Part shown: piece by piece, positions 23,801 through 35,398 of the stretch | Layout: each line of letters begins with the position of its first letter | Position numbering within the stretch: position 1 is the stretch's first letter | Source of the DNA: Cannabis sativa | Taxonomy: Eukaryota > Streptophyta > Magnoliopsida > Rosales > Cannabaceae | Assembly: GCF_029168945.1 (NCBI RefSeq) | Contig: NC_083603.1 | Span: forward strand, 8,370,001-8,434,000 | DNA: 64,000 nt | Direction of reading: 5' to 3' | Made by a program: the position numbers and the translations under genes | The notes under the pieces: generated by a model | The model's database searches: none | Seen by the model: the letters and a program-made list of their open reading frames with translations, nothing else | What the model was told of the DNA's origin: nothing

Positions 23801-24869
23801 TGTGGTCGGGTTACCTAGGACCACGGGTATGTATGATTCCATCTGGGTAGTGGTGGACCGATTTACGAAATCTGCTCATTTTCTGCCGGTCAGAACGACG
23901 TTTACAGTGGATCAGTTGGCAGAATTATACGTCAGGGAGGTAGTGAGACTTCACGGGGTACCGAAGTCTATAGTTTCGGACAGGGATCCGAAATTCACCT
24001 CCAAATTTTGGCAGAGTTTGCAACGGGCAATGGGTACGAAGCTAAAATTCAGTACAGCATTTCATCCTCAGACAGATGGTCAGTCCGAGAGGACAATTCA
24101 GATATTGGAGGATATGCTGAGAGCCTGTGTTATGGACTTTGAGGGTTCATGGAGTAAATACCTACCGTTAATAGAGTTCTCGTATAACAACAGTTATCAG
24201 AGTACGATAGGGATGGCACCCTATGAACTGTTGTACGGTAGGAAGTGCAGATCCCCTATCCACTGGGATGAGACAGGGGAGAGGAAATACCTAGGTCCGG
24301 AGTCAGTTCAGCGGACCAATGAGGCAATAGAGAAGATTAAAGCTAGAATGCTTGCCTCCCGGAAGCGGACGGAAGAGTTACGCGGTCCGAAACGTCGAGA
24401 TGTTGAGTTCCGAGTAGGGGACCATGTGTTTTTGCGAGTATCTCCGATGAAGGGGATTAAACGTTTCGGGAAAAGAGGCAAGTTATGCCCTAGATTTACA
24501 GGACCTTTCGAGATTCTCGAGAAGATAGGTCAAGTGGCATATCGGTTAGCATTGCCTCCAGCTTTATCAGCAGTGCACAACGTATTTCATGTCTCAATGT
24601 TGAGAAAATACGTTTCAGACCCCTCTCATATACTCAGTTATGAGGGCCTTCAGCTTCAGTCAGATATGTCCTATGAGGAACAGCCAGTGCAGATCCTGGA
24701 TAGAAAGGATAAAGTCCTTCGGAATAAGACCATAGCGTTGGTCAAGGTTCTCTGGAGAAACAGTAAGGTGGAAGAAGCCACCTGGGAGCTTGAGTCAGAT
24801 ATGCGAGCTCAATATCCAGAGTTATTCAGGTTAGATTTCGGGGACGAAATCCTTTTAAGGGGGGGATAG
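20880..24869 (+). pseudogene. pol: Tekay pol polyprotein, one in-frame stop
   Basis: One frame holds 764 codons to a TAG at 23172-23174, then 562 codons in the same frame from 23181 to 24869. In order: a CCHC knuckle [14 protein letters not shown] (from about residue 146), an aspartic protease in which the usual D-S/T-G is DYG (residues 209-211), reverse transcriptase with the catalytic FIDD (about residue 544), and RNase H interrupted by the stop. After the stop come an integrase with an HHCC zinc region, D (MDFVVGLP), D (SDRDPKF) and E (QTDGQSER), and a chromodomain-like tail ending ATWELESDMRAQYPELF. A chromodomain is thought to target chromovirus integration to marked chromatin. The stop and the protease change make activity from this copy unlikely. 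Confidence 0.95.
24855..24868 (+). other. polypurine tract
   Basis: TTAAGGGGGGGATAG directly before the 3' LTR, the plus-strand primer site. It overlaps the last codons and the stop of pol. Confidence 0.85.
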
Positions 24870-24870
24870 T

Positions 24871-27186
24871 TGTAAAGCCCGCTTAGTTAATTTGGAAATT
24901 AGCAGTTATTTATGTTAATCAGGAAATTATTTATAGCCATTTAAATAATTTATTATGGAATTCAGATATGCATGTGTATGTTATCAGCAGTTTTTATATT
25001 TCGCATTTCCGGTGTCCGGTATTTGGAACGCGGCGTTTGGCTCAGTAGAAATCACAACTTAGTATGTTAGTATTTTGGGGACGGGTTTTAGACATTGGGA
25101 ATGTCGGGAATGGCCGGGAATTTAGAATGTCCCAAAAATACCCCTTTAGTATGTTTTGCATGATTTTATGGTGGAGGGGCAAAATGGTCTTTTTTTTGCC
25201 CCATTAATGTTTTGTCTTATATGATTTATTAAATGGAAATTAATTAATTAATTGTTTAAGTGATTATTTGGCTGAAATGAGGTTTGATAAATGAAATAAA
25301 ACATGAGTTAAACTCTTTTTCTCTTCAAGCTTTTCACACTTAGAAAAAAAAAATTAGAAAATTTCAAAGAAACTTTCTCTCTTTTCCTCTCATTTTCGGC
25401 TGGTGCATGGGATTCTAAGGGCTGGATTTTTGTTCAAATTTCAAGTGGATTCTCATCCATTCAAAGCATTCTTCAAGCTAGGTTAGCTCCTTTTGTTTTT
25501 CCTTCTTTGAAATTATGAGAAAAATGATGAAAAATGGAGAAAATGCATGTTGTTTTAAGATGTTGTTGCTGCTGTAATTTTGTGGTTGATTTGTGTAGTT
25601 CAAGCATGTTATTTTGATAGGATTTAAGCTATGTTGAAAGCATGATAGTTAGATTGAGCTAAGCTTTGTTGTTTTTATGAAAAAGTATGAATTTTGGATG
25701 GAAAGTGTTGTGTTTATGTTCTGTGTTGTTGCTGTTGTTCTTGTTAGTTTGCAGAGGTTAGATTATGCTTAGTTATGTTGAATTATGTTGGTTTGCATGC
25801 TTGTTTAGGTGGTTTGCTCAAGCTTGAGTTTGGAACTCAAAGCTTGAGCTCCAATGGCAAAATTTGTATGTGTGGTTTCTGGGTAGGTTTGTTGCCTTGG
25901 ATTTGTTATTTGGGACCTATAGAGGAGGTCTGGAAAGTTTGGGATCAATTGGGGTTAAATTGGTCGTGATATGGGAATTTTTTGGTTGCTGCCTGCGAGG
26001 AACCGGAATTCCGGTTGAGCATCCGGAATTCCGGATGGGGTTCAGAATTTTCCCAGAACCGGAATTCCGGTTGGGCAACCGGACTTCCGGATGGGGGATT
26101 TTTCAGAACCCTAGTTTTCCTCGTTTTTGGGTTTTTAGGGGTATTGCCATGCTTTTTATCGATAGGGAAACTTTTAGTTTCGAGTTTTAGTCCCCGGGAA
26201 GTGATTTAGCGTGTCACTTATAGCGTTGTGATTTTTATGGTTTAGGAGCCAGTAATCCGCCGTTCAGCTTCAGTTCCGGTCGGGTTGGCCACACACTGAA
26301 ATCGGAATCCGGGTAAGATTAGTATAACGAGTATGCATATGTAGATTACATGTTTAGCGTGCATGTAGGAAGCCCGTTAGATTACATTAGATATGTATTA
26401 GGCTTCGAACCATCCAACCCCGTCACGTCGGTACGAGTGGAGTATGACCGACGGCGGAGTATGACCGGTTTGACCGATCAGTGACACTTGGTTGGTGGTT
26501 CCGTGCTATTGACGTATCCCGTCGGTACAGCCGGAGTATGACCAGCGGCGGAGTATGACCGGTTCGACCGATCGGGAGGATATAGTAACACGTCGGTACG
26601 GCCGGAGTATGACCGGCGGCGGAGTATGACCGGTTCGACCGATCAGGTTGTTACGTGTCAATAGTACCGTCCCCTGAACGTTCAAAACTCAGTACCATGT
26701 TGGACATGGCAGTAGTGCTCAGTACCATGTTGGACATGGCAGTAGCGGGACTCAGTATCGTGTTGGACACGGCAGTCAGTTTTATGTATGATATTATTAT
26801 GCTTTTCTTACTGAGTCTGTCGACTCACAGTTTACGTTGCATGTGTAGGTAAAGGCAAGGCAGTTGCTGATGGACCGTGAGCGAGCTTATGGGATTGTAC
26901 ATGTCGGGGCGGTTAGGCCTGGAGCGTACGATCATCGGGACAGCACGGCTGAGATTTTGTAATTGTCGTTAGACGACTTTATTTTGATGTAAAAGTTGAA
27001 CAGTGAAAACGTTTGTAAATATTTTATAAATCGGGATCCCGTAACTTTTTGTAAAATGGTTTATAAGTTAATGAAAAAGCAAAATTTTAATTAATCACGT
27101 TTTTCCATAAACCTCGTTGATTAGCAACGAGCTGCACAGTACGTTTAAAAATCACGTAATACGCCTAAGTTAGTTAGGGTGTTACA
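24871..27186 (+). repeat. Tekay 3' LTR
   Basis: 2,316 bp, at a constant 7,288-bp offset from the 5' LTR at both ends. The first ~1.38 kb shows no difference from the 5' copy by eye. The last ~380 bp differ by one base (A19881 versus G27169). All other differences, including many one- and two-base indels, fall between about 26250 and 26810. Confidence 0.96.
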
Positions 27187-27725
27187 TTTGATCAGTCTAA
27201 CAGTTTTTGAAAACTTAAAAATGCATCTTATAGATGTAGTGACAGCTTACTTGTACGGATCGCTTAATAATGATATTTATATGAAAATTCCTAAAGGTTT
27301 TAAGATGCTTGAAGCACTAAGCTTTAAGCCCAAAGATATATGTTCGATAGTTACATAGATCCCTTTTGGTTTAAAACAATTTGAACGCATGTGACACAAC
27401 TACTTAGTGAATATTCATTAAAGAAGGGATACAATAATAATCTAATTTGTCCATGTATTTTCATTAAGAAAACAAAATCAGGATATGTAATTATTGTTGT
27501 CTATGTTGATGATTTAAATATCATTGGGACTGATAAAGAGTTACATGAGGCAATGTTGTACTTGAAGAAAGAATTTGAGATGAAAGATTTAGAGAAAACC
27601 AAATATTGTCTTGGCTTGCAAATTGAACATATTGAGGCACTACAATATTATGGCGTTCTCAAAAGCAAACTCTTGTTGCTACATCTTCAAATCATATTGA
27701 AGTTATTGCATTACATGAATATAAA
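27187..27725 (+). pseudogene. copia polyprotein remnant, right part (RT to RNase H)
   Basis: Continues the gene cut at 17582. TVFENLKMHLIDVVTAYLYG and then NDIYMKIPKGFKM are copia RT, followed by a decayed stretch with stops (27356, 27393). The frame at 27391-27650 has YVIIVVYVDDLNIIGTD, which carries the copia YVDD catalytic motif. After about 27640 the text jumps to an RNase H piece equivalent to SKQTLVATSSNHIEVIALHE in a shifted frame, so an internal deletion has joined RT to RNase H. It is non-functional. Confidence 0.85.
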
Positions 27726-27899
27726 ATATACACTAATCCATTATTTTAAAAACAACAGTATTGAATTTAAAATTATAATAAAAGAATAGTTTAAATTAAC
27801 ATAAAAAAATAAACTAAAGAATTTAATGTTAAAGACAACAAAACTACAGTCTAATAATAGGGATTTAAAATTACTAAGAAACTAAAAATTCAAGTGAGT

Positions 27900-29510
27900 G
27901 TGGTGGAGCTTCTTCATTGGTTTGAGTTGGCATCGGGATAACGTATTAATTTTCGTAAATCTTCTGTATTTTTCAGCTCTGACACAGATGTGGGAATGAT
28001 GGATGAACTTTGTGGCCAAATGGATATTTTTGAAGTGGATGATAGTACAACTCATCTGGGTTTGCCAAACAATATGGGGAGAAAGAAAATATTTATCCTT
28101 GGTTTCTTAAAGGATAAGCTGAAAAAGAGAAGGGTGGGAAGGTCGATTGCTTTCTCGTACAGGCAAGGAGGTTTTGTTAAAAATTGTTGCTCAGACTATT
28201 CCTAACTACACTATGAGTGTCTTTCTTTTACCCCTTGTTAGATGTAAGGAGTTGGAACAACTTATGACAATGTTTAGGTGGAAAATTGGTTCTTCTCAAA
28301 GGAGAAGTACTAGTTGGATGAGTTGGTCCTGTATGTGCCGACATAAGCATATGTGCGACTTGGGATTTTGTAATCTTCAAAATTTTAATCTTGTCTTGTT
28401 GGGTAAGCAGGGTTGGAGATTACTCATTCAAAAATCTTCTTTGGTGAGTAGAGTTTTCAAGGCGTGTTATTATCCTAATGGTTCGTTTCTTGAAGCTTCT
28501 GTGGGGTTCATTCTAAGTTTTATTTGGCACAGTGTGATAAAAGCGAAACATCTAGCTCTTGCTAGTGCTAGGAGAACTATTGGTGATGGGTCTACTACTA
28601 GTATTTTGCAGTGTCCTTAATTGCCTTGTGAAGATAATGCCTTTGTGAGTCCTAACCATCCTGCTCTGATAAACAACTCTGTTAGTAGCCTTATGAGAAC
28701 ATATACACGTGATTGGAACTTGGATATTGTTTCAAATCTTTTTGTTCCAAAAGATCAAAAGCTTATATTATCAATACAATTGAGTTCTTCTTTGGTGAAT
28801 GATTAGTGGTCTTGGAAGTTTGAGAAATGGAGTCTTTACACTGTAAAAATTGCTCATCTTTATTTATAAGAGCTTAAAGGTGGATGGACGGAAAACAATG
28901 CTACTGTCTATTGGAGGAAATTATGAAATTTCAAAATTCCCCCCAATAGTAATCTAGTTTAGAGTGCAATTTCTGGTGTTGTATTGCCAACTTGTGTTCA
29001 ACTATCCAAGAGATATGTTGTGAATAATGTTTGTCAAATTTGCCATACACATGATGAAACTATTTTCCATCCGCTTGTTGAATGTCCTGTGGCTCGAGCT
29101 TGTTGGAACCGTTCGGTCATGGGTGTTCATAATTGGACCGACATTAATTTTGGTGTTTGGTTCATGGAGTTTGCAAATAGGCTTGGTAATGGAGTTTTGG
29201 AAGAAGTAATGATGAAACTTTGCAAGCAGTTTAGTTTGTGTCCAAGCTATTGAGAATAATTTGCATATGCCTTCAAAATTTAGTTTGTTGGTTTTTAACT
29301 GTAAGAGTCTCATGAATTATTTTAGTAATGTTTCTTTACATTTTGTTGAACGATCTACAAATAAAGCAACCCATTAATTGGCACATAGCACTTGTTTCTC
29401 TCTAAGTCGTGTTTTTCACGCTACTGATTTATTGCCTGTATTACGTATTATTGTAATGGGAGACTTTTCTTATTAATGAAAGTTATCCTTTAATTCAAAA
29501 ACAAAATAAA
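27900..29510 (+). pseudogene. 5'-truncated LINE: RT end, zf-RVT and RNase H end
   Basis: Successive shifted frames are collinear with the C-terminal half of a plant LINE ORF2. The order is LGLPNNMGRKK at 28055; a frame at 28147-28620 with AQTIPNYTMSVFLLP, NFNLVLLGKQGWRLL and YYPNGSFLEASVGF; the zinc-binding RT-associated module with CQICHTHDETIFHPLVECPV at 29035-29090; and an RNase H tail (VERSTNKATH) near 29345. An A-rich tail follows at about 29495. Stops and frame changes are frequent. The RT catalytic core is absent. It shares its 3' structure with the short LINE remnant near 2 kb. Confidence 0.85.
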
Positions 29511-29584
29511 TAGAGACCAACTTGCAAAAACTCATATAATTTAAGAACGTACAGTACAAATAATCCACAAAGTAAATAAATAAA

Positions 29585-30297
29585 GAATAATTATCCTTTT
29601 TACCCCCTGTACTTATGACACTATACTATTATGCCCCTTAATCTATTCAGCTTGTTACAAATAGTCCTTGTATAATTTTATATACATACATTTAGTCCTT
29701 CTGTTTATTTTGTTTAAAAATACCGTTTGTATTGATGATGTGGTATTATAACAAAAGATAGAGTAGTAATTTCATCTCTTTTTAGAGAGAAAATTGACTA
29801 TGAGGTGGCATAATAACTGACAATGAAAGGTGATTAAAAAATGATTTCATAACCTTTTAAAAAAGTTTAATAAAAATAATTTTATTAAAATAATTCCAAT
29901 CATTTTTTAGCAGTTCAAATTAGAAAAAGGTGTAAAATTAGGATTCTACAGTATTTGAAGAGATGGATATCACTAGAAAGAACATGGGATTTTTGGAAAA
30001 TTAAGGTAATGATATTCTATTTATTGGGATGTTATTTTTCATTTTTTTTCCTGTGATTGTAATTTTTATGACTTGTAATTTATTTTCCTAATGGTATATA
30101 ATTTTTCAAATACTATCTATGTATAATGCCACATTATTAATTTAACAGTCAACTTTAGTCAATTTTAACAGAATTAGATAGAAGGATTATACTATTCCAA
30201 CTGATATATTTTAGGGGGTATTTTTAACTACACTTATAAATTAAGGGGCATCATAGTATAGTGTCATAAGTACAGGGACTAAAAAAGCTAATTATTC
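29585..30297. mobile_element. Mutator-like MITE, 713 bp
   Basis: The ends are inverted repeats of about 58 bp; GTACTTATGACACTATACTA lies near 29609 and its complement near 30260. The 9-bp flanking repeat ATAAATAAA (29576-29584 and 30298-30306) is perfect but of low complexity. There is no coding capacity. The 9-bp duplication is the signature of Mutator-like elements. Confidence 0.72.
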
Positions 30298-31262
30298 ATA
30301 AATAAATTCAACAAAACTATCATCATTTAAGAGTAGGAAGTTAATGTTGCCAAAAACTTAAAATTTGGGGACCACTTTGTTAAAAGAGAATAACATTTGA
30401 CTACTAACCTGCCCAAACTTATATATTTGTGGATTAAATTGTAAAAACAAAATGTTTAAGGACTAACTTGTCAAAACCTATTTAGTTTTGAGACATTTAG
30501 TACAAATAAACCTAATTAGTATTAGGGGAATTATATTTACATCCCTGTAATTATTAAGTGCACCCCAAAATTTTGAATATATTCTTATCCTTTTGTGAAA
30601 TGAGAAAAATAGACAATTTAAGTTTAATTTCTTTTTTAAAATTATTTATTTTTAATAAGTACACTCCCTTACTAAAATTAAGTAACTTTAAACCGTAAAA
30701 AAAAAAATTATATTTCATCAATGAAGCAACACAACAGTACTCCATCCACCAATGAATCATTCAATACAAAAAGTAAATTTATATAGGGCATTTTACATAA
30801 ATGTATACATTTTTTTAAATAATTACAAAAAATGTGCAAAAAAAACACAATTTTAAAAATGTACATATTTGAAAACATATTTACAAAATTTCATACAAAT
30901 TCTTAATTAAATTATAATAGATATATTAATGATTCAACTTTCTATATTTAGATTTGTATATAACTATTTTTTATGACTAATTGATATGGTATTAGAGCCA
31001 ATTTAATAACATATTATTTTTTAATTAAAAAATCATTATCAAATTTGAAATGATATTATATTGTATAATTTGATCTTGATAATATATTATCAGATTTTAT
31101 TGGAAAAATATTGAAAATTGATATTAATTATACATATGATCATATCAAGCCAATTTAATATATTTTAATATTAATTAACATATATTTTGAATTAGTGATA
31201 TATATATGTTTCATATTTTAATTTTCATTCATTCATTCTTTTTTATTTTATAGATTGCATTC

Positions 31263-31529
31263 TTGTTACATAATTTTTCAATGGTGCAAACTCATTCCAC
31301 TGATAATATGTCTATTGAGTCTGGTGATTTTGTTAGTGATGATGAGAAGATCTCATCCCTTGTGAGTGTGAAGAAAGTTGGGATCAAGAAAAAAATTAGT
31401 GGGAAGCAACCGGACTGTAAAAGACCCGCTAAAAAAATCTGCACACACCCGCATGTAGATGAAGTATCCGATTCAGATTGTGGTGGAAGACTTATTCATG
31501 CTCCATTTATAAAGGTCCTTTTTTTTTGA
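31263..31529 (+). CDS. exon-like ORF carried in the inner Mutator-like element
   Basis: An 88-residue frame, unrecognised. After a short start it reads acidic then strongly basic: DFVSDDEKISSLVSVKKVGI, then KKKISGKQPDCKRPAKKI, and ends near RLIHAPFIK before a T-run. The frame may be an exon: an AG acceptor after a T-rich tract occurs at about 31252, and AAAG|GTCC after the Phe-Ile-Lys codons at about 31515 could be a donor. The Lys/Arg clusters look like a nuclear localisation signal. It could be a fragment of the element's own protein or of a captured host gene. No function is assigned. Confidence 0.35.
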   Translation: MLHNFSMVQTHSTDNMSIESGDFVSDDEKISSLVSVKKVGIKKKISGKQPDCKRPAKKICTHPHVDEVSDSDCGGRLIHAPFIKVLFF

Positions 31530-32203
31530 TATATTTTTATCTTTGTTAGTTGTTTTTTTTCTTTTTTTTTTTTTGTGGTGTTTCTTATTATGTTTTGTTG
31601 TGTATAGTATTGTAATATTTTTTTTAATATTGCTTATATGTTTTTAGTGTTTTTTTTTAAAATTTATATATGTTTTTGTTAAACTTGATGGGTTGTTTTT
31701 ATTTATTTTTTTAATGTATTTTTTTGGTGGAAGAATTATTCATGCTCCATCTATAAAGGTCTTTTTTTTTTTTTGGGTATTTTTATCTTTGTTAGTTGTT
31801 TTTTTTTTTTGTGGTGTTTTTTATTATGTTTTGTTGTGTATCGCATTGTAATATTTTTTTAATATTGTTTATTTGTTTTTAGTGTTTTTTTTAAAAAAAA
31901 ATTATATATGTTTTTGTTAATCTGGATGGATTGTTTTTGTTTATTTTTTTAATGTATTTTTTTGGTGGAAGAATTATTCATGCTCCATCTATAAATGTCT
32001 TTTCTTTGGTATTTTTATCTTTGTTTGTTGTTTTTTTTTCTTTTGTTGTTTTGTGGTTTTTTTATTATGTTTTGTTGTGTATCATGTTGTAATATTTTTT
32101 TAATATTGTTTATTTGTTTTTAGTATTTTTTTTTTTTTAATTTATATATGTTTTTGTTAAACTTGATGGATTGTTTTTGTTTATTTTTTTAATGTATTTT
32201 TTT
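31482..32203 (+). repeat. three tandem ~240-bp units inside the Mutator-like element
   Basis: Units start GGTGGAAGA at 31482, 31726 and 31964 (periods 244 and 238 bp). Each has an exon-like start (ATTCATGCTCCATYTATAAA) and a T-rich, intron-like remainder ending in a TTTTTAATGTATTTTTTT run. Copies 2 and 3 share GAATTATTC where copy 1 has GACTTATTC. Confidence 0.85.
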
Positions 32204-33071
32204 CGTTTTTTATTATTAATTTAAAATTGTTTATTATTTTTAATCGTTAATTATTTTTTATGTCTTATATTTAAAATATTACATCTGTATATTTTAAATA
32301 TTATTGTTTATAATTAGAATCTTATTATGTTTTTTAATTATTAATATACAAATTTTGTTAATTAGTAGGCTTACTCATTAATACCATATCAATTAGTCAT
32401 AAAAAATAGTTATACAAATCTAAATATAGAAAGTTGAATCATTAATATATCTATTATAATTTAATTAAAAATATGTATGAATTTTTGTAAACATATTTTC
32501 AAATGTGTACATTTTTAAAATTGTGTTTTTTTACACATTTTTTGTAATATAATTGTTTTTATTGTACACTAATGAAAAAACCCCATTTATATATACAATT
32601 TTCTTTTATATATAAAATAGGGTGACTATATTTCATTAAAATAAATCAGAATACAAATAAGATATACCATTAATCTGATTAGTTTTTCTTTGTTTTTTTT
32701 TTTCCTCTCCTTGAGTCTAGAATTAACGACATTGAAGTCTCTTCCATGGTAAAAGAATCCTTTCAGCATTAGAAACTCTCAATTTAAACAAGACTGTGGA
32801 AGACCATAAAGTGGTGACTAAGATTAGAAGATGATTAAAGATTTTTCGAGAGAGAGAGAGAGAGTAAAAGGGAAATGAAGGAGAAAGAAAAATAATTACA
32901 TGGCTTTCTTAAAACAATGTGGGTGTCCTAAATTTAAATGAGACCTAATTTTGTAATAAAATGAAGTGTTTTTACAAAAAAAAAAAAAATAATAATAACT
33001 TTAAGAACAAAATAGGGTAAACTTATAAATGGGGTGTACTTATATTTTTTTTATAAGTCCCCTTAGTATTA

Positions 33072-35398
33072 AACTAAAATATGTTTCACCAATACTTAAT
33101 TACACTAATAATAAAAATATAACATATTGTAAGTGTTGGAAACCATTAGTGCCCAACATTTCTATGTCAACCCTAGCTCATCCACCACACACTGACCTCT
33201 AATCACAGCATAGCTATAACTCACCGGAAATTATCACCATAATTCAATTATGGTGATAGTGTAAAACCAACACAACACATCACACTACACCACACTGCAT
33301 TTTGTGGCCTGGTTTCTGAAGTTTTCAAATCTCGCAATGCAGTCACAGTTTGGGAATTAACAAAAAATGGAAACACAATCTAGTATAAAAAAAACAAGCC
33401 AAAACCCAATAAATACATTTAATTTAAAATAGTATATACATATTATTTAATTTAACCAAGACCAATAAGAGGTAACAGTTCTCAACATATAGTTTTATCA
33501 TTTTTTAACTTTCTTTTCAATCAAATTAGCCTAGCTGATGTTTAAACCACGACCTCTCACACATACCATCATCTTTTCAAAATTCAGATCCAAAATGGCT
33601 TAATATCTTTAAATATTTATTTATAAATATATAAATTCAAAATTAACAATGTATACCGAATAAGTGTTCACAAACCACTAATCAAGCCATCAAGGTTCCA
33701 TCAATATGAATCTAATGGAAACAAAAAATCATATTCAATTTTCACTCTTGAGTTTAGAATACATATAAATATCTACTTTGTCATCAATGGGAACACTTTT
33801 GCTATTGAAAAATATCTACTTGCCCAACCCTTTGACTAAACTTAAAAAACTTTTTCTAATTTGAGCTGTAATGAAAGTATTCCCATGAGCTAGAATTTAA
33901 ACACATTGAAAAATAATAATTAAAAAAAAATAGGATCTCTAACTTACAATGAGTTGCTATCAAGTGGTTCGAGCAGTGGTTAATCAAAATAGATCCACGT
34001 AATGTTCGTCACTAGTTAAGGAGTTGAATGCAGATAAGATAAGCCTGCAGATTTGAGATTCGTTATCATTAGTAAATATAGTTTCTATCACCCAGAGAGT
34101 GCTTCTAATGTAAAGTTAATCTGGTAAGGAAGGTCATATAAGAAAATTGGAACCAATAGAAGGAAAAGACAGGTGAGAAAGCTTAATGTGATTTTAAGAA
34201 ATTTTGAAATTGGTTATTGAAATAAAAAAGGAGATTCAAAACCAGGAATTGTAGAAAAATACAAAAAGCAAAGAAATAGTAACTAGCAAGAAAGAGAAGA
34301 AGCACTCTGCCTAACATTTCACTATTACTCCAGACGGCCTTGGTGGCCTTAAATGCCTCTAAACAGCTACTTAAAGTTTGGTTTTTCTTATTGTATTTAT
34401 CTTGTTCCAAAACACATGCCCAACTCTAATATATGAAATTTGTAGCAACAAAAATAGACTCAATCCATATGGTCCAATTTACACTGTCAGTTTCAAATAG
34501 TGAAGTAACTTATAACATCTTATGTCATATGCTTTGATCTTTTGTTCAGAACAAAATTTGCGATATAATTCAAGAAAATTTGCACAAAATAATTATTCAT
34601 CGGCCTTGCCCCCCTTTCTTTTCTTTTTCTCTACCCTCTTAATATCTGGCTATTTGCTCTCAGCAGAAAAAGACATTGTTTTTATATTGATATACAAGAC
34701 GGATGCAAATGCATCTCTGACCTCCATTGTTTACTATCTAAGATTCCCACGATATGTGATATCACTAGAGAATTACAATCAACTAACCAAGTGAACAATT
34801 ACGAGTAGTACTCACTGTAGAAATAAAAAGATTGTTTCTTCAATACAATTCACGCCAAACAATTCGATTAGACCCTACAAACAGAAATTATTTTTCTTGA
34901 CGAAACACAAATTGATGTCATGAAGAAGTTTGACACCTTTCATTTGGTCAACCACAAAGCAGGGTGCATTTTAATTACACCTAGTTCCTTATTGGTAATG
35001 GTCTACAATGGAAGGGTAGTCTCTGTTTTTTCTTTTTTTTGTTCTAATCTTCTATTTCCTTGTTGGGTTAGATTTTATAGAAGATCAGCTAACATTCATT
35101 TAGTGCCATGTTAGAAAAAAAAAAATCAGAGTATAAAGTATACACATTCCATAAAATAGAGAAATTGGCCAACTTTATGTCTCATAGATAAGGTATATGC
35201 TTTTCTAAGCTAAAAGAAATTCAAATTTCATTTATTTATTTTTTTTCACTAATGGAGAACAAAGTGCATTTCTATGAGTACAAGCATGCTTAAATTACTT
35301 GCTTTAAGAGATACAAAATTGAAAACTAGTTCATCATGTCAAGCTAACCAATTCTAAATCAAATAAAAAGACAAACAATAAGTTACAAAGTTAAGACA
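33072..35398. other. non-coding DNA downstream of the cornichon gene
   Basis: Several short frames exist (for example 34183-34410 minus and 34522-34794 plus), but none matches a family or shows codon structure. The part nearest 35398 should contain the 3' UTR of the cornichon gene. No element boundaries were found. Confidence 0.4.

Larger units (their letters stand above)
17583..27186 (+). mobile_element. complete Tekay-type Ty3/gypsy chromovirus, 9,604 bp
   Basis: Two 2,316-bp LTRs (17583-19898 and 24871-27186), each TG...CA, bound a gag-pol region with a primer-binding site after the 5' LTR and a purine tract before the 3' LTR. The target duplication TTTGA is perfect (17578-17582 and 27187-27191). 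The domain order gag, zinc knuckle, protease, RT, RNase H, integrase, chromodomain-like tail is that of the Tekay/Del chromovirus clade. Coding is broken by two frame changes in gag and a stop in RNase H. It sits inside a copia pol gene, in the same orientation. Near-identity of most of the LTR length suggests a recent insertion. Confidence 0.96.
30786..32584 (+). mobile_element. inner Mutator-like element with ~210-bp TIRs
   Basis: Terminal inverted repeats of about 210 bp (30786-31005 and 32376-32584) are highly similar; the block with TGACTAATTGATATGGTATTA closes each. A perfect 9-bp target duplication ATTTATATA lies at 30777-30785 and 32585-32593. Long TIRs plus a 9-bp duplication indicate a Mutator-like element. 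No transposase is present. It carries an exon-like segment and a three-copy tandem repeat. Confidence 0.87.
30525..33062. mobile_element. outer Mutator-like element, split by a second one
   Basis: The termini are GGGGAATTAT... (30525) and ...ATAAGTCCCC (33062), imperfect inverted repeats that both include a GTRCACCCC block. The 9-bp target duplication TTAGTATTA is perfect (30516-30524 and 33063-33071). Without the inner element and its duplication the unit is about 730 bp. It has no transposase. A short GA microsatellite lies at 32848-32864. Confidence 0.75.

Noticed and set aside
34183..34410. 75-residue minus-strand frame downstream of cornichon as a further exon or gene
   Set aside because: The cornichon reading frame already ends properly at 35399, and this frame has no family match or splice signals linking it.
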